From contig CAZSPL010000232.1 in assembly GCA_964608735.1 (NCBI GenBank), positions 1 through 5,515 on the forward strand: a DNA stretch of 5,515 nt, read 5' to 3'. The notes beneath the pieces were generated by a model. That model was given only the letters and a program-made list of their open reading frames with translations, made no database searches and was not told the origin of the DNA. Origin of the DNA: CAZSPL01 sp964608735 (GTDB lineage: Bacteria > JAJVIF01 > JAPKYR01 > CAZSPL01). Position numbers and translations under genes: made by a program. The number at the start of each line of letters is the position of its first letter. Position 1 is the first letter of the stretch. This document shows, in pieces, positions 1 through 4,474 of this stretch.

Positions 1-93
1 TTCGAAGCGGTCCATGCGCGGCACGGCGGCCGGGTCGTTTGGATCGTAGCGGTAGATTTCGAATTTCAGAATGCGCTGTTCTTGATGCTCCAT
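1..93 (-). CDS. sdhB: Succinate dehydrogenase/fumarate reductase iron-sulfur subunit, N-terminal fragment (cut by window edge)
   Basis: Only the first 31 codons are present; the rest lies beyond the left edge. The peptide starts MEHQEQRILKFEIYRYDP and continues with an acidic/proline stretch ending PRMDRFE. This matches the first beta strand and loop of the N-terminal ferredoxin-like domain of SdhB/FrdB (family pattern: LKFxIFRYDP, then VPxMxxF). In this family the subunit carries [2Fe-2S], [4Fe-4S] and [3Fe-4S] clusters and passes electrons between the flavoprotein and the membrane cytochrome; the cluster cysteines are not in view. The ATG at 93-91 is preceded by GAGG (104-101, minus strand) with 7 nt spacing, which supports this start. 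It is the third gene of a C-A-B operon, 113 nt after sdhA. SdhB versus FrdB cannot be decided from sequence. Confidence 0.86.
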   Translation of the reverse strand, partial: MEHQEQRILKFEIYRYDPNDPAAVPRMDRFE

Positions 94-123
94 CGTTTTG
101 CCTCGGTCTTAAGTTTCTTGTAT

Positions 124-141
124 CGCACACTGAAGTGTGCG
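124..141 (-). repeat. Hairpin repeat, copy 1, in the sdhA-sdhB gap
   Basis: Perfect dyad CGCACACT-GA-AGTGTGCG: 8-bp arms with a 2-nt centre, or in RNA 7 bp closed by a 4-nt loop. It shares its 14-nt core with the copy at 168-185, but its two outermost pairs differ and remain paired. On the transcribed (minus) strand the loop reads C(UUCA)G. No T-tract follows, so it is not a standard terminator. It may be an mRNA processing or stability element or a dispersed intergenic repeat. Confidence 0.75.
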
Positions 142-167
142 GGATTCGGATCGTTCTATTCACATGG

Positions 168-185
168 CTCACACTGAAGTGTGAG
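168..185 (-). repeat. Hairpin repeat, copy 2, in the sdhA-sdhB gap
   Basis: Perfect dyad CTCACACT-GA-AGTGTGAG, offset by 44 nt from copy 1. The 14-nt core is identical to copy 1, and the outer pairs are changed on both arms (CG/CG becomes CT/AG), so the stem is kept at 8 bp. The 22 nt after each copy also resemble each other (15 of 22 by eye), making this a degenerate tandem duplication of about 44 bp. A further inverted repeat, ATCGTTC (150-156) with GAACGAT (193-199), encloses this copy. Confidence 0.75.
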
Positions 186-206
186 GTACCCGGAACGATT
201 TATTTA

Positions 207-2039
207 CTACTTCTTGTCGCCGCTGATGACCTTGGACTCGCCGTAGCCGCGGCTTCCTGGCTGGCTTTCGGTGATGACCGGTTTCTCATACTCGAGCGTG
301 GGAAGCTGGTCGGCGGGGGATTTCCAGTATGCCAGTGTACGCTTGAGCCAGTTGGCATCGTCGCGGGCCGGGAAATCCTCGCGGTAATGCGAGCCGCGGC
401 TTTCGGTACGCATCTGGGCGCCATAGGAAATCGTCAAGGCGACGCGGATCATACCCGGTAGTTTCAGGGCGGCGGCAAGCTCGGGATTCGCCCAGTGTCC
501 GTTGGAACTGAGCTTGATATTGTGGCTCGCGGCGTGAAGTTCCTTGAGGCCGTCGACGGCTTTCTTCAATTTTTCGGCGTCGCGGAAGATGTGCACGTTG
601 TCGAGAAGCAGGTTCTCCATTTTCCCGCGGAGTTCGTAGACATTCTCGGTGCCGCCGTTGGTGCCGGAGGCGAGCTTGTCGATCCTCTCGCGTAGAGAGG
701 TGACGAAACCTTCGACAAGTTTGTCCGGGAAAGATGCGTCGAATTCTTTCTCGATGAATTCGGAGAGCTTGGAGCCGGCGACCCAGCCGGTGACGAGTGT
801 CTCGGCGAGGGAGTTTCCACCGAGCCGGTTGAAGCCGTGCATGTCCCAGCAGCCGGCTTCACCCGCGGCATAGAGCCCTTTCAAGCCATACGCGGCGCAG
901 TCGATGTTGGTGCGTATTCCGCCCATCGAATAATGCTGGGTGGGGAGGACGGGGATCTTCTCGGTGATGACATCGACGCCGATAAAATATTTACATATAT
1001 CGAGCACTTCGCGGAGCTTCGTTTCGAGATGATGCTGCCCGAGATGGCGGATGTCGAGCCAGAGGAACGTGCCGTAAGGGCCGTCGATGCCTTTCCCGGC
1101 GCGGATATGCTGCATCATGCGGCGGGAGACGACATCGCGCGAAGCCAATTCCTGTTTCTCGGGTTCGTAGTCGGCCATGAAGCGATGGTCGTCCTTGTCG
1201 AGGAGGTACCCGCCGTCGCCGCGGCATCCCTCGGTGACGAGGATCCATACCGGCACTACGGCGGTTGGATGGAACTGCACGGCTTCCATGTTGCCGAGGG
1301 GTACTTTGCCGGTATCCTGGGCGAGTACGCATCCGGAGCCCTCGTTCTGGATCGCATTGGTGCTCTTGCCGTAGATTCGGCCGAACCCGCCTGTGGCGAT
1401 TACGGTCGCCTTGGCGAGGTAGGGGCGGATGGAACCATCGCGGAGGTCGCGTACTACAGCGCCGAGGCAGCTTGTGCCGTCGTGAATCAGGCTGAGCACC
1501 TCTACCCTGTCGTGGATTTTCACTCCGTGCCGGGCGGCGATGTTGTCCATGGTGTAGAGCAGCGTATGCCCGGTGCCGTCGGCGGTGTATGCGCATCGCC
1601 AGAAGGAGACGCCGCCGAAGTCGCGCTGGGTGATGAGCCCTTCCTTTTCTTTTTTATCTTCCGCTTCGTGAACCGTGCCCCTCTTGTGGAAGGTGAATTT
1701 TCCCGGCACGACGCGGTTCCATGGGATTCCCCAGTGGTCCATCTGTCGTACGACCCACGGCATGGCATCGACGAAGAGGCGTACGCGGTCCTGGTCGGCG
1801 CCCCAGTCGGAACCTTTGACGGTGTCGAGGAAATGAACGTCGGTGTTGTCCCCCTCGGCCTTCGCGGTATTTCCGAGGGCGGCCTGCATACCACCCTGTG
1901 CGGCGCATGAATGCGAGCGGCGGCACGGTATGAGGCTCAGGATGGTGACATCGTGGCCACGCATGGCCGCTTCGACCGCCGCGCGTTCCCCCGCGAGTCC
2001 CCCGCCTATGACAAGTACGTCGGTAAGAATTTTTTCCAT
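207..2039 (-). CDS. sdhA: Succinate dehydrogenase/fumarate reductase flavoprotein subunit
   Basis: 610 aa catalytic subunit that interconverts succinate and fumarate at the cytoplasmic face, using covalent FAD. Visible signatures: dinucleotide-binding VIGGGLAGERAA near residues 10-21; the flavinylation motif SHSCAAQGG with His43; QFHPT with His257; TEGCRGDGG at 269-277; SRDVVSRR with the likely catalytic acid Arg301; QHYSMGG with His369; and HGFNRLGGNSLAE with Arg405. These positions fall almost exactly on the W. succinogenes FrdA residues known from the family (His43, His257, Arg301, His369, Arg404), so the enzyme looks intact. The C-terminal helical domain ends with the usual RTESRGSHYREDFP. 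It starts 2 nt after the sdhC stop, with GAGGGG at the end of sdhC as ribosome-binding site, so the two are probably translationally coupled. The stop is TAG at 209-207. Whether it works as succinate:quinone reductase or fumarate reductase in vivo cannot be read from sequence; frdA is the alternative name. Confidence 0.97.
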   Translation of the reverse strand: MEKILTDVLVIGGGLAGERAAVEAAMRGHDVTILSLIPCRRSHSCAAQGGMQAALGNTAKAEGDNTDVHFLDTVKGSDWGADQDRVRLFVDAMPWVVRQMDHWGIPWNRVVPGKFTFHKRGTVHEAEDKKEKEGLITQRDFGGVSFWRCAYTADGTGHTLLYTMDNIAARHGVKIHDRVEVLSLIHDGTSCLGAVVRDLRDGSIRPYLAKATVIATGGFGRIYGKSTNAIQNEGSGCVLAQDTGKVPLGNMEAVQFHPTAVVPVWILVTEGCRGDGGYLLDKDDHRFMADYEPEKQELASRDVVSRRMMQHIRAGKGIDGPYGTFLWLDIRHLGQHHLETKLREVLDICKYFIGVDVITEKIPVLPTQHYSMGGIRTNIDCAAYGLKGLYAAGEAGCWDMHGFNRLGGNSLAETLVTGWVAGSKLSEFIEKEFDASFPDKLVEGFVTSLRERIDKLASGTNGGTENVYELRGKMENLLLDNVHIFRDAEKLKKAVDGLKELHAASHNIKLSSNGHWANPELAAALKLPGMIRVALTISYGAQMRTESRGSHYREDFPARDDANWLKRTLAYWKSPADQLPTLEYEKPVITESQPGSRGYGESKVISGDKK

Positions 2040-2041
2040 TT

Positions 2042-2713
2042 TTACATACCCCCCTCAATCGGCATTTTGAAGAATATGGTCATGTTGATAATGGCGACCA
2101 CCATGTAGAATACGAAGAGGAACCAGGCTACCGGCACCGCGATGGAGCGCGACATCCAGTTCCATTTAATCATGATTCGATAGAATCCCGCGCCGATGTG
2201 TATTGAAAGAAGCAACAGGAACGGGGCATAGAACCAGAGGAATCCGCCCTGTGCGCCCTCGGCGCTCTTCTCTGCCTGGATAGGCAGGTCGGTGAATATA
2301 TGCCACAGATGCGCGAAGGCGAACGCGAAGATGAGGAATCCCGTCGCGACCTGCAGGAACCAGAGTATCGTGTCGAAGTGTCTCATCAGCGTACCGCGTT
2401 TGAGCACTTCCCATTGGTCCTGCAACCTTACCGGCACTCGGCTCACCACGAGAATCGCATGGGCGAGAATCAACGCCGCGACGCCTGCCAGCGCGATGTG
2501 GGCGAGGGAGATTCCCCAGATAAGGTCGGTTTCGAACCATTCGGCGAGAGTGTTGAAAACGGCGCCGCGTCCGCCGAAGAGTACGGTCGCGACGAAGAAG
2601 AGGTGGAAGAAGATAAAGAACAGCAGCAGGATGCCGCTTATCATTTCCCCTACATCGATGTAGGCATCGGTGGGAGCCACGCTCCTGGGTCTGGTATCTG
2701 TACGCGTAACCAT
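2042..2713 (-). CDS. sdhC: Succinate dehydrogenase/fumarate reductase cytochrome b subunit, five-helix di-haem type
   Basis: 223 aa membrane anchor that should bind two b haems and the quinone site and dock SdhAB. Five hydrophobic segments are visible, at about 22-46, 66-90, 115-139, 158-181 and 190-216, the single-anchor type found in Wolinella, Bacillus and Geobacter complexes. Histidines at 37, 85, 135 (or 138) and 172 fall in helices I, II, III and IV and align with the Wolinella haem ligands 44, 93, 143 and 182. The last lies in SIHIGAGFYR, matching the family's ELHGSIGLYR except that the Glu two residues before the His is Ser170. Glu58 or Glu61 could correspond to the quinol-site Glu66 of Wolinella. 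First gene of the operon. The start ATG (2713-2711) has a GGGAG ribosome-binding site about 10 nt upstream. Divergent from the lipoprotein gene at 3089. Confidence 0.94.
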   Translation of the reverse strand: MVTRTDTRPRSVAPTDAYIDVGEMISGILLLFFIFFHLFFVATVLFGGRGAVFNTLAEWFETDLIWGISLAHIALAGVAALILAHAILVVSRVPVRLQDQWEVLKRGTLMRHFDTILWFLQVATGFLIFAFAFAHLWHIFTDLPIQAEKSAEGAQGGFLWFYAPFLLLLSIHIGAGFYRIMIKWNWMSRSIAVPVAWFLFVFYMVVAIINMTIFFKMPIEGGM

Positions 2714-2727
2714 TGGTAAGCTCTCCC

Positions 2728-2743
2728 ATCCATTAAGATGGAT
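2728..2743 (-). promoter_or_regulatory. Stem-loop in the sdhC 5' leader
   Basis: Perfect inverted repeat ATCCAT-(4 nt)-ATGGAT. It sits directly upstream of the sdhC ribosome-binding site and about where the transcript would begin if the TAATAT box at 2755-2750 is used. The stem is AT-rich and only 6 bp, so it is weak. It could protect the 5' end or tune ribosome access, but it may also be chance. Confidence 0.35.
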
Positions 2744-2749
2744 TAAGTC

Positions 2750-2779
2750 ATATTAGTCGAGACCTGCATTCTACCTCAA
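2750..2779 (-). promoter_or_regulatory. Candidate sigma70-type promoter for sdhCAB
   Basis: On the minus strand TTGAGG (2779-2774) is separated by 18 nt from TAATAT (2755-2750), giving a predicted start near 2743, about 30 nt before the sdhC ATG. An overlapping alternative is TTTACT (2795-2790), 16 nt, TAGAAT (2773-2768). Both are consensus-like guesses by eye, and nothing in the sequence decides between them. Confidence 0.4.
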
Positions 2780-2873
2780 GCGTAAGGGAAGTAAAGCGTC
2801 TTGTGAAAGAAATAACTTTATGAATTGAGTGGTAGCAGGGGCTGCAATGCAAGGGGATAATACACGGGCGATG

Positions 2874-2901
2874 ATGGTTGGCAGACGCGTGTCCGTGGCA
2901 C
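2874..2901 (+). repeat. 28-bp direct repeat, copy A
   Basis: Matches 2964-2991 at 27 of 28 positions; the only difference is A2883 versus T2973. The unit starts ATGGTTGGC and ends GTGTCCGTGGCAC. Its core GACGCGTGTC is an imperfect palindrome around ACGCGT. The preceding ACACGGGC (2862-2869) is also repeated before copy B (2928-2935), so the duplicated segment is longer but interrupted. Confidence 0.85.
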
Positions 2902-2963
2902 CAAGTTTTGATGGAGAGTGGACAAAGACACGGGCAAGCTTCGCAGGGGTTGGCAGGATGATT

Positions 2964-2991
2964 ATGGTTGGCTGACGCGTGTCCGTGGCAC
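2964..2991 (+). repeat. 28-bp direct repeat, copy B
   Basis: Second copy, offset by exactly 90 bp from copy A. A third partial copy of its left part, GGTTGGCAG, lies just upstream at 2948-2956. Copy B ends about 40 bp before the candidate -10 box of the lipoprotein gene, so the pair could be operator sites, but they could equally be a dispersed intergenic repeat family. Confidence 0.85.
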
Positions 2992-3032
2992 ACGGAAACG
3001 GAGTTTTGTAAAAAGCCCGAACATCGCGAATC

Positions 3033-3041
3033 TGATATACT
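3033..3041 (+). promoter_or_regulatory. Candidate extended -10 promoter for the lipoprotein gene
   Basis: TGATATACT fits the extended -10 form TGn-TATAAT with one mismatch. No good -35 hexamer lies at the usual 16-18 nt distance; TTGTAA at 3006-3011 is too far, with a 24-nt spacer. The predicted start is near 3048, leaving a leader of about 40 nt. Supported by position and motif only. Confidence 0.4.
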
Positions 3042-3088
3042 TCCAATTGCATATTGATGTTGATGAAGAAGAGGAGGATAGAGGATAA

Positions 3089-3571
3089 ATGGGTCGAAAA
3101 ATTGTTTTACTCGCATTCGCGGCGGCATTTGTGGTCTTCGGATGCAGCGGGGGAACCGTGGGGACCCTGCCGCCTCCGACCAGCGATATGAGCGGCATAC
3201 AGGGGCAATGGGATTTCCACTACACCATCGACTATTCTTTCCTCGCCGGCGATCAGCCGGTGGCGCATCAGCAGCAGGTCGGCGGTGTGTATGCCATCGC
3301 GCCGAATTCGGTCACATACAACAACGGCGTCCCCCTCGACTGGAGCTACGACGGCGATATCCTGCTGCTGCGCGATGTTATCGACGTCTTTTTCATCGAC
3401 GACACCTGCGGCGGGAAGAGCGGCACGGGCATCCTCAACCTTCGTATCCCGGTCACAACGGGAGATGGGGTCGCGGTGATATCGGGCGACGTCAGCGGCT
3501 CGGTCATCTCCGACTGGTGCGGGCCGATGATTTTGACGGGTACCGCCGCCGGTAGTATGATAATCCGGTAG
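3089..3571 (+). CDS. Small lipoprotein of unknown function
   Basis: 160 aa. The N-terminus is a lipoprotein signal: Lys/Arg at 3-4, a hydrophobic run, then FVVFGC with Cys19 as the lipidation site. By the E. coli sorting rule Ser at +2 favours the outer membrane. A short Gly/Thr/Pro linker follows. The mature part (about 36-160) alternates hydrophobic and polar residues with many Gly and Asp, looks all-beta, and begins with a GQWDFHYTIDY strand like small lipocalin-type or other beta-barrel lipoproteins. Cys107 (DDTCGG) and Cys144 (DWCGP) are the only cysteines of the mature domain and could form a disulfide. The start is supported by a purine-rich stretch with AGGAGG (3072-3077) and GAGGA (3081-3085). 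I do not recognise a family. It lies 27 nt before the zinc-ribbon gene with no terminator between, so the two are probably co-transcribed. Confidence 0.72.
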   Translation: MGRKIVLLAFAAAFVVFGCSGGTVGTLPPPTSDMSGIQGQWDFHYTIDYSFLAGDQPVAHQQQVGGVYAIAPNSVTYNNGVPLDWSYDGDILLLRDVIDVFFIDDTCGGKSGTGILNLRIPVTTGDGVAVISGDVSGSVISDWCGPMILTGTAAGSMIIR

Positions 3572-3598
3572 ACAAATTTAAAGGAGCCATCACGCGGA

Positions 3599-4141
3599 AT
3601 GGAAGATAAGAAGGATAAGGATATCTGGACGAAGCTCTCCGATGCGGCATCGCGGGCGGGGGAAGCCATCGGCGGCGAAGTCGAGAAGCTGAAGCTCAGC
3701 CACGATTTGAGCGTCGTCAAGGGAGAGCTGCGCAATGTTTACGCCGAGATAGGGCATATTATCTACAAGCGTTACTGGGATGCCGGCGGCGATATCGATG
3801 AGAAGCTGCTTCCGAAGTGCAAGAAGATAGACGAGCTGCGGCATAAGGCGCATGAGTTAGAGGAGAAGCGTAAGCTCATCAAGGGGATATCGCCGACGAC
3901 TGACGACGAGCCGAAGGCCGCGCCGGATGCGGCGGGCAGGAAGGAGCCGCCAACGGCGAGCAAACCCGAGGAGACAAGTGAGGGCAAGGGTTCTCCCGAA
4001 GAGGGGACGAGGCTCGAATTCATGGACGACGAGGAGATACCCGGATTCTGCCCGCAGTGCGGATACAAGGTGGATTTGGAGACCGGGCGTTTCCCTAAAT
4101 TCTGCATCCGCTGCGGCGAGACATTGCCCACCGAATGGTAG
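3599..4141 (+). CDS. Helical protein with C-terminal zinc ribbon, function unknown
   Basis: 180 aa, no signal peptide or membrane segment, so probably cytoplasmic. Residues 1-30 are polar and charged with a short Ala/Gly-rich amphipathic stretch. Residues about 30-95 are Lys/Glu-rich and predicted helical or coiled-coil, including KGELRNVYAEIGHIIYKRYW and ELRHKAHELEEKRKLI. Residues about 98-140 form a disordered Pro/Glu/Lys linker. The C-terminus is a zinc ribbon, CPQCG (C151, C154) and CIRCG (C169, C172). The same plan, an N-terminal helical part with YxEIGxxIY followed by a zinc ribbon, occurs in many small uncharacterised bacterial proteins; I infer membership from architecture only. AAGGAG at 3581-3586 lies 12 nt before the ATG, a rather long spacing, but no better in-frame start is present. 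Followed 25 nt downstream by a terminator. Confidence 0.85.
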   Translation: MEDKKDKDIWTKLSDAASRAGEAIGGEVEKLKLSHDLSVVKGELRNVYAEIGHIIYKRYWDAGGDIDEKLLPKCKKIDELRHKAHELEEKRKLIKGISPTTDDEPKAAPDAAGRKEPPTASKPEETSEGKGSPEEGTRLEFMDDEEIPGFCPQCGYKVDLETGRFPKFCIRCGETLPTEW

Positions 4142-4165
4142 CATCGAAACGGCGAGTTGACTCAT

Positions 4166-4190
4166 AAGCCGCCTTGCATGGCGGTTTTTT
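4166..4190 (+). terminator. Rho-independent terminator of the lipoprotein/zinc-ribbon unit
   Basis: The stem AAGCCGCC (4166-4173) pairs with GGCGGTTT (4180-4187) through one G-U pair, around a 6-nt loop, and runs into a T6 tract at 4185-4190. It lies 25 nt after the zinc-ribbon stop codon. The opposite strand lacks a matching T-tract, so it acts in the plus direction. Confidence 0.88.
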
Positions 4191-4257
4191 CATCACATGA
4201 CATCCCCGGATGCATTTGCATCTATTTTAATCGTTTCTAATTTCAGGATGGCCGGGA

Positions 4258-4267
4258 ATCGGCCGAT
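4258..4267. promoter_or_regulatory. Perfect 10-bp palindrome upstream of the secretin promoter (possible operator)
   Basis: ATCGGCCGAT is self-complementary and centred about 40 bp upstream of the TATAAT box. The same TCGGCCGA core is split into the two arms of the hairpin at 4433-4449. A regulator site is possible, but a GC-rich palindrome this short can occur by chance. Confidence 0.3.
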
Positions 4268-4275
4268 AGCCGGAG

Positions 4276-4305
4276 TTATCGTTTTATGCTGTTTTACTGT
4301 ATAAT
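4276..4305 (+). promoter_or_regulatory. Candidate promoter of the secretin-like gene
   Basis: A perfect -10 hexamer TATAAT lies at 4300-4305. At the best distance only a weak -35 is seen, TTATCG (4276-4281) with an 18-nt spacer. The predicted transcription start is near 4312, at the 5' edge of the GC-rich hairpin, giving a leader of about 163 nt. Motif evidence only. Confidence 0.5.
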
Positions 4306-4310
4306 CAACA

Positions 4311-4449
4311 GCCCCGGAGAATCAACCGGGGCGCGGAAGCCGGGAAACCGAGTAATTTTAAGTATCAAAGCGGCTCTTAAGCAAACTTAATCTTATTTAA
4401 AGGATAATAATCCGGCTCATTCCGCGAAGATACGGCCGAATATCGGCCG
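4311..4449 (+). ncRNA. Structured 5' leader of the secretin-like gene, unidentified cis-regulatory RNA candidate
   Basis: Elements seen by eye, in order: a 7-bp hairpin GCCCCGG/CCGGGGC (4311-4332) with an 8-nt loop; a long-range stem in which CGCGGA (4332-4337) pairs with TCCGCG (4421-4426) and, continuing inward, AGCCGG (4338-4343) pairs with CCGGCT (4412-4417), leaving a 3-nt bulge; inside it a TTAAG-CAAA-CTTAA hairpin (4377-4390); and after it a 7-bp hairpin CGGCCGA/TCGGCCG (4433-4449) with a 3-nt loop, 8 nt before a GAAGG ribosome-binding-like site. Competing pairings exist: CGG-GAAA-CCG at 4341-4350, AGCCG with CGGCT at 4371-4375, and several CTTAA/TTAAG partners. The last hairpin is not followed by a T-tract. 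I compared it from memory with c-di-GMP, SAM, cobalamin, glycine, fluoride and preQ1 motifs and found no match. Function is unknown and no fold was computed. Confidence 0.4.
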
Positions 4450-4474
4450 GGTAATTGAAGGCTGGTGATGCCCG

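Larger units (their letters stand above)
2714..3088. other. Divergent intergenic region between sdhC and the lipoprotein gene
   Basis: 375 nt with no credible gene. It holds the candidate sdhC promoter and leader stem-loop at its left end, an imperfect 28-bp direct repeat in the middle (2874-2901 and 2964-2991), and the candidate lipoprotein promoter and ribosome-binding site at its right end. A minus-strand open frame crossing most of it (3128-2748) codes for a Cys/His-rich peptide with a recurring CHGHASANH element. That recurrence is just the translated DNA repeat, so I do not call it a gene. Confidence 0.7.
4142..4474. other. Intergenic region upstream of the secretin-like gene
   Basis: 333 nt without a gene. 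From left to right it holds the terminator; overlapping short dyads (CATCC-CC-GGATG at 4201-4212 and GATGCA-TT-TGCATC at 4209-4222); a 10-bp palindrome ATCGGCCGAT at 4258-4267; a promoter-like TATAAT; and a GC-rich structured leader. A minus-strand open frame at 4651-4397 crosses into the secretin gene and has no supporting features. Confidence 0.7.

Noticed and set aside
124..185. Transcription terminator between sdhA and sdhB
   Set aside because: The hairpins are only moderately stable, neither has a T-rich tail on the minus strand, and sdhB has its own good ribosome-binding site in an expected C-A-B operon.
837..1910. 357-codon plus-strand open frame opposite sdhA
   Set aside because: It lies entirely antisense to the flavoprotein gene, whose motifs and length are unambiguous. 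The frame is a shadow of high-GC codon use and its peptide shows no recognisable domain.
2300..2719. 139-codon plus-strand open frame opposite sdhC
   Set aside because: Antisense to a clear five-helix membrane protein; the highly charged peptide is the usual complement of hydrophobic codons.
2874..2991. CRISPR-like repeat-spacer arrangement
   Set aside because: There are only two full copies with a 62-nt gap, one internal partial copy, and no cas genes. This does not meet the pattern of an array.
2748..3128. Minus-strand Cys/His-rich 126-aa frame with a repeated CHGHASANH element, possible metal-binding peptide
   Set aside because: The repeated element is the translation of the 28-bp DNA repeat, the frame overlaps the lipoprotein start and the sdhC promoter region, and no good ribosome-binding site or domain is seen.
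4311..4449. Known c-di-GMP or cobalamin riboswitch
   Set aside because: Fragments such as GGAAACC and GCAAAC recall these classes, but the conserved core motifs in the right order are missing. I report it only as an unidentified structured leader.
4433..4449. Rho-independent terminator or attenuator before the secretin start
   Set aside because: The 7-bp hairpin is strong but is followed by GGTAATTGAAGG rather than a T-tract.
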